Shown: positions 1-8,904, counted from the first letter of the stretch. The stretch: 64,000 nt of DNA from Methanobacteriota archaeon (GCA_002689565.1 NZGQ01000100.1:1-64000); one strand, 5' to 3'. The notes: generated by a model from the sequence alone, not told the origin. Numbers and translations are program-made.

Positions 1-1005
1 ATTATTGTTCCGACAACAAGTCTAGTGGAACAGATGTACAAAGACTTCGAAGACTACGGTATGGATGTCGCAAACGAGGCACACCGTATCTATTCAGGTA
101 AGGAGAAGAAAACTGACAAACGAATTATCATCTCTACATGGCAGTCGATCTACCGATTCGGTACAGAGTGGTTCGCACAGTTTGATTCAGTGTTCGGTGA
201 TGAGGTGCATTTATTCAAGGCGAAATCTCTGTCCACAATGATGGACAAGTGTGTCAATGCATCATATCGATTTGGTACGACAGGTACACTGGACGGTACA
301 GAGACAAACAAATTGGTACTCGAAGGTTTATTCGGGCCAACATTCACGGTGACTACCACCGTAAAACTGCAAGAAGATAAAACACTTGCGGACTTAGATA
401 TCTCAATTCTATTGTTGAGGTATCACAACGATATCTGTGAAATGATGAAAGACAAATCATATCAGGAAGAGGTTGACTACATTGTGACCAATCCAGATAG
501 ACTACGATTTGTTACCAACCTTGCAACGTCACAGGAAGGGAACACGCTGGTACTATTCCAGTTTGTTGAAAAACATGGGAAGTTACTTTACGATCAGATA
601 AAAGAAAAAGTACAAGACGATCGTAAGGTCTTTTATGTGTCAGGGGAAGTCGATGCGACCGACCGTGAACAGATAAGAGGAATCGTAGAAGGACAAAAAA
701 ATGCTATCATTGTTGCCTCACTTGGAACTTTTTCTACTGGGATTAATATACGGAATCTCCATAATATCATATTTGCTTCTCCAAGTAAATCACAAGTTAA
801 GGTTCTTCAATCTATCGGCCGAGGGTTACGAAAGTCTGACGATGGGCGTACTACTAAGCTTTATGATATATCAGACGATCTACATACTAGAGGTTACAAA
901 AACTTTACTCTGAAACATAGTGCAGAAAGGATTAAGATATATACTAAAGAAGGGTTCAGATATAAGATCTACCCTATAAATTTAAAAGGACATAATGATG
1001 AGTGA
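1..1005 (+). CDS. uvsW: UvsW-type DNA/RNA helicase, C-terminal part (cut by window edge)
   Basis: The reading frame is open from base 1 and the first codons read IIVPTTSLVEQM, a helicase motif Ia, so the start lies upstream of the window. A DEVH box (motif II, in FGDEVHLF), a TGTL motif III and QSIGRGLRKS (motif VI) identify a superfamily 2 helicase of the UvsW type. In T4, UvsW unwinds branched DNA and R-loops and helps shift replication from origin- to recombination-dependent initiation. Neighbours gp55, gp47 and gp46 fit a T4-like replication block. It overlaps the next gene by 11 bases. Confidence 0.9.
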   Translation: MIVPTTSLVEQMYKDFEDYGMDVANEAHRIYSGKEKKTDKRIIISTWQSIYRFGTEWFAQFDSVFGDEVHLFKAKSLSTMMDKCVNASYRFGTTGTLDGTETNKLVLEGLFGPTFTVTTTVKLQEDKTLADLDISILLLRYHNDICEMMKDKSYQEEVDYIVTNPDRLRFVTNLATSQEGNTLVLFQFVEKHGKLLYDQIKEKVQDDRKVFYVSGEVDATDREQIRGIVEGQKNAIIVASLGTFSTGINIRNLHNIIFASPSKSQVKVLQSIGRGLRKSDDGRTTKLYDISDDLHTRGYKNFTLKHSAERIKIYTKEGFRYKIYPINLKGHNDE

Positions 1006-1435
1006 TTTAGATCTCTATACGGTGAAGCACATAAAACTTGTAACAGGAGAAGAAATTCTCGCCGAAATTATCGAAGAAGATGATTACGATGTTGTTATGA
1101 GACGTGCGTTAAAATTGCAAACGGATATTGCACCAGATAAGACTAGATACCACTCATTCCGTACATTCATGACATACATGGATGATCCCGAAACTTTTGT
1201 AATTTTGAAATCGCCTTCCATAGTGGCAGTAACTTATCCGATGCCTCAGATGTTACAACAGTATAAGATGACGATCGAAGAGATAGAGAACGGACAAGAC
1301 TATACACAACAGAGAGAAGCGGCTAAGGTTGCAACTTCTATGTTAGATGAACTCATGGATAAGATGTCCGACAACAATGATGACGAAGGTGGAGACAGTG
1401 ACAGTAATGTTATCAAGTTTCCAACCATGCACTAA
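995..1435 (+). CDS. Conserved T4-like phage protein with Sm-like N-terminus
   Basis: A 146-residue protein. The N-terminal half (VKHIKLVTGEEILAEI, then a hydrophobic strand pattern to about residue 80) resembles the small beta-barrel Sm-like proteins found beside uvsW in marine T4-like phages. The C-terminus is acidic (NDDEGGDSDSN) and ends in a short hydrophobic-basic tail. Two adjacent ATG codons (995 and 998) could start it, and both overlap the end of uvsW, suggesting coupled translation. Function unknown; an RNA-binding role is only an inference from the fold guess. Confidence 0.7.
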   Translation: MMSDLDLYTVKHIKLVTGEEILAEIIEEDDYDVVMRRALKLQTDIAPDKTRYHSFRTFMTYMDDPETFVILKSPSIVAVTYPMPQMLQQYKMTIEEIENGQDYTQQREAAKVATSMLDELMDKMSDNNDDEGGDSDSNVIKFPTMH

Positions 1436-1522
1436 ATCGTATGTTCACAGCGGGGCAAAGATGGCTTTGATTATACAGGCAGTGGCAATTTTTGTCAAGC
1501 GTTTATTTAAATTTTTTTATAG

Positions 1523-1551
1523 TTGACACAGAGTACCAATTATGGTATAAT
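1523..1551 (+). promoter_or_regulatory. Sigma70-like promoter for gp55
   Basis: TTGACA at 1523-1528, a 17-base spacer and TATAAT at 1546-1551 preceded by TGG (extended -10). It lies in the 144-base gap before the late sigma gene. The rest of this gap (1436-1522) is AT-rich with a T-tract and shows no gene. Confidence 0.85.
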
Positions 1552-1579
1552 GTACGTTATATTAGGAGTGATATATAAA

Positions 1580-2179
1580 ATGAAACCAAAAGAAAAACCC
1601 CATTACGTAAACAATGCTGACTTCTCGCAGGCAGTAGTGACTTACGTTAGTCATGCAAGAATGTGTAAGGAGGCTGGTAAAGACAAACCTGTCGTTCCTA
1701 ATTATATTGCAGAATGTTTTCTAAAGATTGCAGAAGGTTTATCACACAAGGCAAACTTCGTTCGTTATACCTATCGGGAAGAGATGGTAATGGATGCGGT
1801 GGAGAACTGTCTAAAAGCAATCGAGAATTACAATCTAGAGGCCGCAACAAGATCGGGTAAACCCAATGCATTCGCATACTTTACTCAGATTACGTGGTAT
1901 GCCTTTCTACGTAGAATCCAACGTGAGAAACGTCAACAAGATATCAAGATGAAGTATATCGCAGAGGCGGGCATCGAACAGTTTATTGATCTGTCGGACG
2001 AAGACAAGATGGGAGACTATAGTAATGTACTACCATTTGTTGATGTACTCAGACAAAGAATCGATGTTATTAAAACCGCAGATGCTGACTTTAAAGAGTA
2101 CGCAAAGGAAGAGAAGAAACAACGTAAGAGACGGGCAGTAAATGTTGACTCGGATCTGACAGGACATTTTTCTGATTAA
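1580..2179 (+). CDS. gp55: Late-transcription sigma factor gp55
   Basis: A 199-residue protein matching T4-like gp55, the phage sigma factor that directs host RNA polymerase to TATAAATA late promoters. The sigma region 2-like core is visible around residues 60-120 (YREEMVMDAVENCLKAI and AFAYFTQITWYAFLRRIQRE). The C-terminal tail ends in SDLTGHFSD, a hydrophobic end that in T4 contacts the gp45 clamp. The start at 1580 is set by AGGAG at 1564-1568; the frame is open further upstream, but across the promoter. Several TATAAATA sites in this window are its likely targets. Confidence 0.88.
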   Translation: MKPKEKPHYVNNADFSQAVVTYVSHARMCKEAGKDKPVVPNYIAECFLKIAEGLSHKANFVRYTYREEMVMDAVENCLKAIENYNLEAATRSGKPNAFAYFTQITWYAFLRRIQREKRQQDIKMKYIAEAGIEQFIDLSDEDKMGDYSNVLPFVDVLRQRIDVIKTADADFKEYAKEEKKQRKRRAVNVDSDLTGHFSD

Positions 2180-2184
2180 AATAC

Positions 2185-2213
2185 TTGACATTATATTGCC
2201 AGTGTGGTATAAT
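2185..2213 (+). promoter_or_regulatory. Sigma70-like promoter for gp47
   Basis: TTGACA at 2185-2190, a 17-base spacer and TATAAT at 2208-2213 with TGG before it. It starts a few bases after the gp55 stop codon and leaves a leader of roughly 30 bases before gp47. Confidence 0.87.
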
Positions 2214-2248
2214 GTCGAATATATTTTACAAATTGCGATAGGTTTATT

Positions 2249-3313
2249 ATGAAAATAGCGATCTTAAATGATACCCATTGTGGTATTCGTAATTCGTCTG
2301 ACATCTTTATGGACTATCAAGAGAAGTTCTATCGGGATGTCTTTTTCCCATATCTGTTAGAAAATGATATCAAACAGATCGTACACTTGGGCGACTATTA
2401 CGATAACCGTAAGACGATCAACTTTAAGGCACTGCAACACAACCGTAAGATCTTTCTTGAGAAGTTGCGTGAGTATGGTATCACTATGGATATCATCGTG
2501 GGTAACCATGACGTTTACTTTAAGAACACCAACGAACTAAACGCACTAAAAGAATTGCAAGGTCACTATATGAATGAAGTGAATGTGATTCTTGAGAATA
2601 CTGTCATGCGTTATGGTAAGATGGATATGGCGTTAGTACCTTGGATCAATCCAGAGAATGAAAAGGAGACACTTGATTTCCTTGCGAACTGTAAGGCAGA
2701 TGTAGTAGGAGCTCACCTAGAGTTGGATGGGTTCGAGATGTCTAAAGGTATTCCGTGTCACGGTGGTATGTCGATGAAACCGTTCCAGAGATTTGATCTG
2801 GTTCTGTCTGGTCACTTCCACACTCGTTCGTCACAAGGTAACATTCATTATCTAGGATCACAGATGGAGTTCTTCTGGTCTGATTGTGATGACAAGAAAT
2901 ACTTTCATGTTCTTGATACTGAAACAAGAGAGTTGACACCAGTTCATAATCCTGTTACAATACACGAGAAGATCTACTACGATCATGAGAAGATCGAGGA
3001 CTTCAAGTTTAAGGATATGCGTTACCTTGATGATAAGTTTGTTAAGATCATTGTGGTAAACAAAGGAGATCCATACAAATTTGAACGATTCGTAGATCGT
3101 GTACAATCGCAGAAGATACACGAACTAAAGATTGCAGAGGATTTCTCTGAGTTTAGAGGCGGTGCAGTAAGTGACGACAACTTACAGGTTGACGATACTG
3201 CCACTTTGGTCAACCAATATGTTGACAATATAAATACGGATCTAGATAAGAATCGGATCAAACGAGAAATAAATAGTTTAATGAAAGAAGCAGAAAATGT
3301 GGAGGTAGCATAG
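2249..3313 (+). CDS. gp47: gp47, SbcD/Mre11-like recombination nuclease subunit
   Basis: A 354-residue calcineurin-like phosphoesterase. Metal-binding motifs are in order: DTH (residues 8-10), GDYYDNR (about 48), GNHD (about 84) and GHFHTRS (about 190). With gp46 it forms the Mre11-Rad50-type complex that resects double-strand ends for phage recombination and helps degrade host DNA. It has its own promoter, and two small genes separate it from gp46, similar to the T4 47-46 order. Length is close to T4 gp47. Confidence 0.95.
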   Translation: MKIAILNDTHCGIRNSSDIFMDYQEKFYRDVFFPYLLENDIKQIVHLGDYYDNRKTINFKALQHNRKIFLEKLREYGITMDIIVGNHDVYFKNTNELNALKELQGHYMNEVNVILENTVMRYGKMDMALVPWINPENEKETLDFLANCKADVVGAHLELDGFEMSKGIPCHGGMSMKPFQRFDLVLSGHFHTRSSQGNIHYLGSQMEFFWSDCDDKKYFHVLDTETRELTPVHNPVTIHEKIYYDHEKIEDFKFKDMRYLDDKFVKIIVVNKGDPYKFERFVDRVQSQKIHELKIAEDFSEFRGGAVSDDNLQVDDTATLVNQYVDNINTDLDKNRIKREINSLMKEAENVEVA

Positions 3314-3471
3314 TGAACGGAAAGAAAGCAAAACTTATGAGGAAAGCGGGAATCTCTAAACGAAGAGATAAGAAAAACTATCAGTCTATGAGTCACCAGA
3401 ATAAAGGTATGTTCGCAGACGTGGTGAAAGAAGTTTCTGATAAAGGCGGTAAGTTGCTCAATGCCAACTAA
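3313..3471 (+). CDS. Small basic protein between gp47 and gp46
   Basis: A 52-residue ORF starting with GTG at 3313, which shares one base with the gp47 stop codon. GGAGGT at 3301-3306 is an excellent ribosome binding site for it. The protein is rich in Lys and Arg (NGKKAKLMRKAG, SKRRDKKNY) and has no recognisable domain. T4 also carries a small gene between 47 and 46, so a small conserved gene here is plausible. Function unknown. Confidence 0.65.
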   Translation: MNGKKAKLMRKAGISKRRDKKNYQSMSHQNKGMFADVVKEVSDKGGKLLNAN

Positions 3472-3700
3472 GAATGATGTAACTGGAGATAGTATCCAGT
3501 CTAAGGCCCCTAGTAAGAAATACATGGATAACTATGATTCGATCTTCGGTAAGAAGTCCGCAGTGGATGATGCGGCTGATGTGATGTCTAAGTTTGAAAG
3601 TTGGACGTGTGAATGTCCAGTTGAGAAGACCACTCTTGAAATTGAGAAGGGTGCTTCGTGTAATTGGTGTGGACGGTACGAGGACGGCACACTAGATTAA
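3461..3700 (+). CDS. Small protein with C-terminal zinc-ribbon-like cysteines
   Basis: A 79-residue protein overlapping the previous gene by 11 bases. The C-terminal third holds CEC and CNWC (WTCECPVEK then SCNWCGRYEDG), a spacing that could bind zinc. The N-terminal half is polar and looks disordered. Its place directly before gp46 suggests a role in replication or recombination, but no family is recognised. Confidence 0.65.
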   Translation: MPTKNDVTGDSIQSKAPSKKYMDNYDSIFGKKSAVDDAADVMSKFESWTCECPVEKTTLEIEKGASCNWCGRYEDGTLD

Positions 3701-3703
3701 TCC

Positions 3704-3732
3704 TTGACAATAGATGATGAATATGGTATAAT
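3704..3732 (+). promoter_or_regulatory. Sigma70-like promoter for gp46, nearly leaderless
   Basis: TTGACA at 3704-3709, a 17-base spacer and TATAAT at 3727-3732 with TGG before it. The gp46 ATG is at 3741, so transcription would start at or within a base or two of the start codon. No Shine-Dalgarno sequence fits between. Confidence 0.87.
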
Positions 3733-3740
3733 ACCACCCT

Positions 3741-5465
3741 ATGATTAAATTTCAGAAACTCCGATTCAAGAACTTTCTGTCTACTGGTAATAACTTTACT
3801 GAGTTAGACTTTCTTAGTTCCCCAACAACTCTTGTGGTTGGACATAATGGCGCAGGCAAATCCACGATGTTGGATGCCCTGTCGTTCGGTCTATTTGGAA
3901 AACCCCACCGCAAGGTATCTAAAAATCAATTGGTCAATTCTATCAACAACAAAGGTACACTTGTTGAGGTAGAGTTCTCTGTCAATTCCCAAGAGTATAA
4001 AATTGTACGTGGGATCAAGCCTAATAAGTTTGAGATATGGCAAGGTGGGAACATGATCAATCAGAACTCACATGCGAAGGAATATCAACAGGTTCTAGAG
4101 AAGAACATTCTGAAGTTGACTCACAAGAGTTTCCACCAGATTGTTGTTCTGGGATCAAGTTCTTTTGTACCATTCATGCAATTGTCTGGGGGTGCAAGAC
4201 GTGATGTCATCGAAGATCTATTAGACATCAATGTATTCTCTAAGATGAACTCACTACTCAAAGAGAAGATGAGTATTCTTAAAGATGAGATCCAGACATC
4301 TAATCACAATCTAGAAATGTGCAAGACCAAGATCAACGCACAGAAAAAATATCTACGTGATCTCAATGCAGTAAACACTGCATACCGTAAAGAGAAAGAG
4401 GAGAAGATTGAGGAGATCAGTGCGGAGATTGTAGAGTTACAAGAACGCAACACAGAACTCAGTACGATGGTTGAGGAACGTCAACCAACTCTATTAACAC
4501 AGATAGATGATCTTTCGGTCAAGACAAAAGAACTGACCGAGTACATGTCATCATTCAAGACTCAGATCAAAGCATTGGTCAAGGAGTCTAAGTTCTTTGA
4601 AGAGAACGAAGTATGTCCGTCTTGTGATCAAGATATCAGTCAAGAGATCCGTGACGAAAAGGTTGCGAAAGCAAAAAGAAAGGCAAATGAACTCAACGAT
4701 ACTATGGCACTGGCCAAAGAAAAGGATGAGGACTATAAGTCTCTACAAGAATCCTATGATGCAATGTCTGAAGCGATCCGTAACTGGCAGAACGAACTGA
4801 ACAATAACAATCAGACGATCTCTCGTTTACAAAAGAACATTACATCTATACATACAGATCTGTCTAAGGCACAAGGGGAGACAGGTGATCTAGAAAAGGC
4901 AAACACTGAACTAGAAACACTACGTGAATCCGAACTGACTTTGACTGAGAACAAGTATAAGTTGAATGAACAGTATGCGTACAACCAAGTAAACGCAGAA
5001 CTACTTAGAGACACAGGTATCAAGACCAAGATTATTAAACAGTACATTCCTGTTATTAATCAATTGACCAATCAGTATCTACAGATTTTAGACTTCTTTG
5101 TACACTTTGATTTGGACGAGAGTTTCCAAGAGACTATCCGTTCACGTCACCGTGATGCATTTACGTATGACTCATTCTCTGAGGGTGAGAAACAACGTAT
5201 CGATTTGTCTCTACTATTTACGTGGAGACAGATTGCGAAGATGAAGAACTCAGTTGCGACTAACCTACTGATTCTGGATGAGACATTCGACTCATCTTTG
5301 GATGATGATGGTGTCGATAACTTGATGAAGATCATTAACAGTCTGGGTGAAGATACTCATGTGTTTGTGATCTCACATAAAGGTGAACTCGAAGATGCGG
5401 CTTTCGATAGACGTATTGAGTTTGTCAAAGAGAAAAACTTCTCTAAAATGAAAGAGGCGGCTTGA
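3741..5465 (+). CDS. gp46: gp46, SbcC/Rad50-like recombination ATPase
   Basis: A 574-residue SMC-type ATPase. The N-terminal Walker A is GHNGAGKST (about residues 34-42). Long coiled-coil arms follow, with a zinc hook CPSCDQ near residue 293. The C-terminal part holds the ABC signature FSEGEKQRIDLSL and Walker B LLILDETFDSSLD. It works with gp47 in end resection and host DNA breakdown. ATG at 3741 aligns with the family N-terminus (MIKFQKLRFKNF). The stop codon lies inside the -35 box of the next promoter. Confidence 0.95.
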   Translation: MIKFQKLRFKNFLSTGNNFTELDFLSSPTTLVVGHNGAGKSTMLDALSFGLFGKPHRKVSKNQLVNSINNKGTLVEVEFSVNSQEYKIVRGIKPNKFEIWQGGNMINQNSHAKEYQQVLEKNILKLTHKSFHQIVVLGSSSFVPFMQLSGGARRDVIEDLLDINVFSKMNSLLKEKMSILKDEIQTSNHNLEMCKTKINAQKKYLRDLNAVNTAYRKEKEEKIEEISAEIVELQERNTELSTMVEERQPTLLTQIDDLSVKTKELTEYMSSFKTQIKALVKESKFFEENEVCPSCDQDISQEIRDEKVAKAKRKANELNDTMALAKEKDEDYKSLQESYDAMSEAIRNWQNELNNNNQTISRLQKNITSIHTDLSKAQGETGDLEKANTELETLRESELTLTENKYKLNEQYAYNQVNAELLRDTGIKTKIIKQYIPVINQLTNQYLQILDFFVHFDLDESFQETIRSRHRDAFTYDSFSEGEKQRIDLSLLFTWRQIAKMKNSVATNLLILDETFDSSLDDDGVDNLMKIINSLGEDTHVFVISHKGELEDAAFDRRIEFVKEKNFSKMKEAA

Positions 5466-5490
5466 CAATGTCATTCGCCTGTGATATAAT
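5462..5490 (+). promoter_or_regulatory. Sigma70-like promoter for the sliding clamp
   Basis: TTGACA at 5462-5467, a 17-base spacer and TATAAT at 5485-5490 (TGA before it). The TGA stop of gp46 (5463-5465) is inside the -35 box. Confidence 0.87.
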
Positions 5491-5525
5491 ATGCAACATT
5501 AACCGATCAACTGTAGGAATTAATT

Positions 5526-6203
5526 ATGGAATTATCTGATAAAACTTTAAATGTACTCAAAAACTATGCGAGTATTAACCCTAACATTGTGTTCCAAGAA
5601 GGAAACACACTCAAGACTATATCTGTAGCTCGTAACGTGATGTCACAAACATCACTAGAGGAAACAATGCCAAGTCAATTTGGTATCTATGACCTTAACG
5701 AGTTTCTGTCTGTACTGTCTCTGGTAGACAAACCACATCTCACATTCTCGGATGACTTTGTGACGGTGGGTGATTCTACTGGACGTAGTAAGATCAAGTA
5801 CTTCTTCTCTGATCCAGACATGCTGACTGCCCCTAATAAGGATATCATCATGCCTGAAGCAGACGTTAGTTTTGTACTAGATATAGATACATTGGGTAAA
5901 GTGAAGAGGGCTGCCTCTGTACTGGGACACACTGAAATCTCGATTACACCGTCTGGTGGATCGGTTCAACTCTCGGTCGTGGATAGTAAGGATGCAACTT
6001 CAAATGTATTCTCAATAGATGTTGAAGGTTGTTACCCTGAAGGTGCCGACTTCAACTTTATCCTAAATGTAAATAATTTGAAAGTCGTGAATGAAGACTT
6101 CGAGGTGAATATCTCTAAGAAGTTAATTTCTCAATTCAAGTCGAAGCAATCAGAACTGGAGTATTTTATTGCTCTGGAAAAAACATCTAAGTATGGAGAA
6201 TAA
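5526..6203 (+). CDS. gp45: gp45 DNA polymerase sliding clamp
   Basis: A 225-residue protein, close to the 228 of T4 gp45, with the clamp fold pattern (MELSDKTLNVLKNYASINPN at the start, LNVNNLKVVNEDFEVNIS near the end). Three copies would form the ring that tethers gp43 to DNA; in T4 it also activates late transcription together with gp55. AGGA at about 5514 precedes the ATG. It has its own strong promoter and is followed by two small genes, then the clamp loader. Confidence 0.92.
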   Translation: MELSDKTLNVLKNYASINPNIVFQEGNTLKTISVARNVMSQTSLEETMPSQFGIYDLNEFLSVLSLVDKPHLTFSDDFVTVGDSTGRSKIKYFFSDPDMLTAPNKDIIMPEADVSFVLDIDTLGKVKRAASVLGHTEISITPSGGSVQLSVVDSKDATSNVFSIDVEGCYPEGADFNFILNVNNLKVVNEDFEVNISKKLISQFKSKQSELEYFIALEKTSKYGE

Positions 6204-6204
6204 A

Positions 6205-6402
6205 ATGTCAGATCAAGAACAATTGAATGATTTATCAAACCGTGTCGCTCGGTCAACAGTTGCGGTAATCGATACCGTTGTGCAGAGAGGGGGCTTTAAG
6301 GGTGAAGAACTCACCACTATAGGTCAACTAAGAGATCAAGCGGTGCAAGTAATTAATATGGTAGAGGCTGCACAGTCTACTGAATCAGAAGTAGAGGAGT
6401 AG
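6205..6402 (+). CDS. Small conserved protein after the clamp gene
   Basis: A 65-residue, mostly helical, acidic protein starting one base after the gp45 stop codon, with GGAG at 6195-6198 as ribosome binding site. The sequence NRVARSTVAVIDTVVQRGGFKG then a predicted helix TTIGQLRDQAVQVINMV gives no known domain. Position suggests co-expression with gp45. Confidence 0.7.
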   Translation: MSDQEQLNDLSNRVARSTVAVIDTVVQRGGFKGEELTTIGQLRDQAVQVINMVEAAQSTESEVEE

Positions 6403-6405
6403 ATT

Positions 6406-6639
6406 ATGGATATATTACTATTAGTAATTGTCGGTGGTTTTGTTACTTATCATCTAGCTAAAAAGTTTCTAGGTAATGCACCTAGTACTGTAGATATAAT
6501 TAATGAAGCGGTAGCGGAAAAACCTGCCGAAGACTACAGTGGTCTCACCAAGGCACAACTCTTGGATGTTGCAAAACACCAAGGTGTGAAGGTGACAACT
6601 AGGTCAACCAAAGCACAGATCATAGAAGCGCTTAAATAA
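6406..6639 (+). CDS. Membrane-anchored protein with Rho-N/SAP-like helix pair
   Basis: A 77-residue protein. Residues 1-20 (MDILLLVIVGGFVTYHLAKK) form a single membrane helix or signal anchor. The C-terminal part (LTKAQLLDVAKHQGVKVT, then STKAQIIEALK) has the pattern of short nucleic-acid-binding modules of the Rho-N/HeH/SAP type. An anchor combined with such a module suggests binding nucleic acid at the membrane, which is inference only. Confidence 0.65.
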   Translation: MDILLLVIVGGFVTYHLAKKFLGNAPSTVDIINEAVAEKPAEDYSGLTKAQLLDVAKHQGVKVTTRSTKAQIIEALK

Positions 6640-6699
6640 GAATCTTGATCGGCACAAGGGCAATGGGTAAAGTCCTTAAAGACCATGTCGAAGAACCCC

Positions 6700-6728
6700 T
6701 TGACTTTCTGTTTCATATAGTGTACAAT
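6700..6728 (+). promoter_or_regulatory. Sigma70-like promoter for gp44
   Basis: TTGACT at 6700-6705, a 17-base spacer and TACAAT at 6723-6728. It lies in a 133-base gap (6640-6772) in which I see no other feature. Confidence 0.75.
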
Positions 6729-6772
6729 GTACATCTTACGAAACATATTTTATTTTTATCATGGAGAAACAA

Positions 6773-7711
6773 ATGTCTACTGACTTTCTTTGGGTTGAGA
6801 AGTATCGACCATCAAAAATCTCTGACACTATCCTGTCGTCAGATCTCAAAAAAACATTTCAAAACATCGTAGACAATGGGGAGATCCCCAACATGATGTT
6901 CACTGGTACTGCTGGTACTGGTAAGACAACGGTCGCACGTGCGATCTGTAACGAATTAGGTTTAGACCACATTGTAATCAATGGATCGGAAGACGGTAAC
7001 ATTGATACACTCCGTGGTAAGATCAAACAGTTCGCCTCATCTATCTCTCTCTCAGGTGGTTACAAGGTTGTAATCTTAGATGAGGCGGACTACCTTAATC
7101 CACAATCAACGCAACCAGCGTTACGTGGATTCATTGAAGAGTTCTCTGACAACTGTCGGTTTATTCTTACCTGTAATTTCAAGAACAAGGTTATCGAACC
7201 ACTACACTCACGATGCAGTGTATACGAGTTCACCAACTCTAAGAAAGTTCTTGCAGATTTGTGTGGTCAGTTCATGGGACGACTGTCTAAGGTTCTTGAT
7301 GACGAAGGTGTAACATATACCAACGAAGTCATTGCGGAACTGATCATGCGATACGCCCCCGACTGGAGACGTGTCCTTAACGAGGCACAACGTCATTCTA
7401 TTGGTGGCACTTTGAGTACTGGAGCGATCATTAGTGATAGTAATGGTAACTATAATGACCTTTTTCGATCATTAAAGATCAAAGATTTCAAGAAGATGCG
7501 TAGTTGGGTTGTCAATAATATTGACCTAGAACCAGCTAGTATCTATCGTGGTATATACGATTCAATGGAGGGCAAGGTATCACCTAACTCGATTCCGCAG
7601 TTAGTTCTGATCCTCGCTGATTATCAATACAAGAATGCATTTGTGGCAGATCACGAACTAAACATGGTTGCGTGTCTCACTGAATGCATGGCAAACGTGG
7701 AGTACATATAA
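6773..7711 (+). CDS. gp44: gp44 clamp-loader large subunit
   Basis: A 312-residue AAA+ ATPase. Walker A is GTAGTGKT (about residues 44-51), Walker B is VVILDEADYL and the SRC motif is HSRCSVYEF. With gp62 it loads the gp45 ring onto primer-template ends. The start at 6773 is chosen because GGAG (6763-6766) sits at good spacing and the protein then begins MSTDFLWVEKYRPSK as in the family; an upstream ATG at 6761 overlaps that binding site. Confidence 0.94.
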   Translation: MSTDFLWVEKYRPSKISDTILSSDLKKTFQNIVDNGEIPNMMFTGTAGTGKTTVARAICNELGLDHIVINGSEDGNIDTLRGKIKQFASSISLSGGYKVVILDEADYLNPQSTQPALRGFIEEFSDNCRFILTCNFKNKVIEPLHSRCSVYEFTNSKKVLADLCGQFMGRLSKVLDDEGVTYTNEVIAELIMRYAPDWRRVLNEAQRHSIGGTLSTGAIISDSNGNYNDLFRSLKIKDFKKMRSWVVNNIDLEPASIYRGIYDSMEGKVSPNSIPQLVLILADYQYKNAFVADHELNMVACLTECMANVEYI

Positions 7712-7932
7712 TGGACATGTATGTTGTTAAAATGGTTAGGGAACAGGAAGAGTACATCGCTGGTGTTTACTCTTCACTAGATCAGGCAATCACTTCTGGT
7801 GAGATCGAAGAGGGTTGGGATCCAAAGTATAGATACAATATCTCGAAACATGAGTTGGATCGTTGCGATAACTGGCAGACCAAACTCGCACATTCGTATG
7901 ATCAAGGGATGCAACTTACGTTGTTCAAATGA
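7711..7932 (+). CDS. Small hypothetical protein after gp44
   Basis: A 73-residue protein whose ATG shares one base with the gp44 stop codon. It reads MDMYVVKMVREQEEYIAGVY, a strand-helix pattern like small phage proteins that describe column- or time-dependent regulators, but no family is recognised. Part of the gp44-gp62-regA transcription unit by spacing. Confidence 0.65.
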   Translation: MDMYVVKMVREQEEYIAGVYSSLDQAITSGEIEEGWDPKYRYNISKHELDRCDNWQTKLAHSYDQGMQLTLFK

Positions 7933-8087
7933 GAAAATACTGGAGACTCTGGGCAAAATCCCTTGGTGAAAAAGAGGGAACGACAGATCAAGAAGCTGAC
8001 TTGGTTGCATTCATTCGTTCGGTCATTGTCCTAGTCAATTTCATAACTTGTTTCTTTATTATTAGCGGAGTGATACATCAATGGTAG
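7929..8087 (+). CDS. Small membrane protein conserved in T4-like cyanophages
   Basis: A 52-residue protein with an ATGA overlap at its start and an 7-base overlap with the next gene. It begins MRKYWRLWAKSLGEKEG, carries a short acidic segment, then one membrane helix (FIRSVIVLVNFITCFFIISG) and ends VIHQW. I recall this pattern from a small conserved gene near gp62 in cyanophages. Function unknown. Confidence 0.7.
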   Translation: MRKYWRLWAKSLGEKEGTTDQEADLVAFIRSVIVLVNFITCFFIISGVIHQW

Positions 8088-8530
8088 ACAAGTGGGAAAA
8101 TGCATTTATGGAGACCGCAGAAACTTTTGCGAAACTCTCAAGTGCAAAAAGATTAAAAGTTGGTGCGTGTATTGTAAAGGATAAACGTATCATCTCTATT
8201 GGGTACAATGGTATGCCTAGTGGTTGGAGTAACAACTGTGAGGAGATCGTTTTTCCCAAAGGATATAATCCTAAGTCTGGTGTCAAGTTAGAACCAAAGA
8301 CTAGGAAAGAAGTGTTACATGCAGAGACTAACGCAATAGCGAAAGTTGCCATGAGTTCTGAATCATGTTATAATGCAGATATATACACAACGACCGCACC
8401 CTGTATAGACTGTGCGAAACTAATACATCAATCTGGTATCAAGAAAGTATACTGGAGAACCCCACACCTAAGATCTGACGAAGGGTTAAAGTTCTTAGAA
8501 AAATGTGGTATGGAGATAGAACAAATATGA
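8081..8530 (+). CDS. cd: Deoxycytidylate (dCMP) deaminase
   Basis: A 149-residue zinc deaminase that would convert dCMP to dUMP, feeding thymidylate synthesis by the ThyX encoded at 20.0 kb. The zinc and catalytic residues are in HAETNAI (about residues 87-93) and APCIDCAKL (about 106-114). Family fit to the ComE/dCMP deaminase group of T4-like phages is good. It overlaps the small membrane protein upstream and gp62 downstream by a few bases. Confidence 0.9.
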   Translation: MVDKWENAFMETAETFAKLSSAKRLKVGACIVKDKRIISIGYNGMPSGWSNNCEEIVFPKGYNPKSGVKLEPKTRKEVLHAETNAIAKVAMSSESCYNADIYTTTAPCIDCAKLIHQSGIKKVYWRTPHLRSDEGLKFLEKCGMEIEQI

Positions 8531-8904
8531 ATCCCTTTCAGTTTGTGAATGAAATCACCTTTGGTAAGAAGGACGTGATGGTAGATCCAGATGTGGAGAA
8601 AAAGTATTCTCCATTCATGGTCAACCGTTCTCTATCTTACTTCCCCGATACCGTTTATATGGCCAATGAGATGAACAGGTATCATCACCTTGATGGAAAG
8701 TTACAATTTCAGTTTTTACTAAATATAGTTAGGAAACGAAAACGTTTCTCTAAATGGGTTAAACCCGAAACTGACAGTAACGTTGATGTGATAAAAGAGT
8801 ATTATGGATATAGTAATGAAAAGGCCATTCAAGCCCTACCTCTCTTATCTACCTCTCAACTTAACATAATAAAAAATAAGGTGAACAAAGGTGGAAGAAA
8901 ATAA
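8527..8904 (+). CDS. gp62: gp62 clamp-loader small subunit
   Basis: A 125-residue protein that starts MNPFQFVNEITFGKKDVM and contains VNRSLSYFPDTVYMANEMN, typical of gp62 of marine T4-like phages, which is shorter than the 187-residue T4 protein. It completes the gp44/62 clamp loader. The ATG overlaps the deaminase stop as ATGA. Its C-terminal end is lysine-rich. Confidence 0.85.
   Translation: MNPFQFVNEITFGKKDVMVDPDVEKKYSPFMVNRSLSYFPDTVYMANEMNRYHHLDGKLQFQFLLNIVRKRKRFSKWVKPETDSNVDVIKEYYGYSNEKAIQALPLLSTSQLNIIKNKVNKGGRK

Noticed and set aside
3022..3525. Minus-strand ORF (167 codons) across the gp47-gp46 region
   Set aside because: It overlaps strongly supported plus-strand genes and has no own signals.
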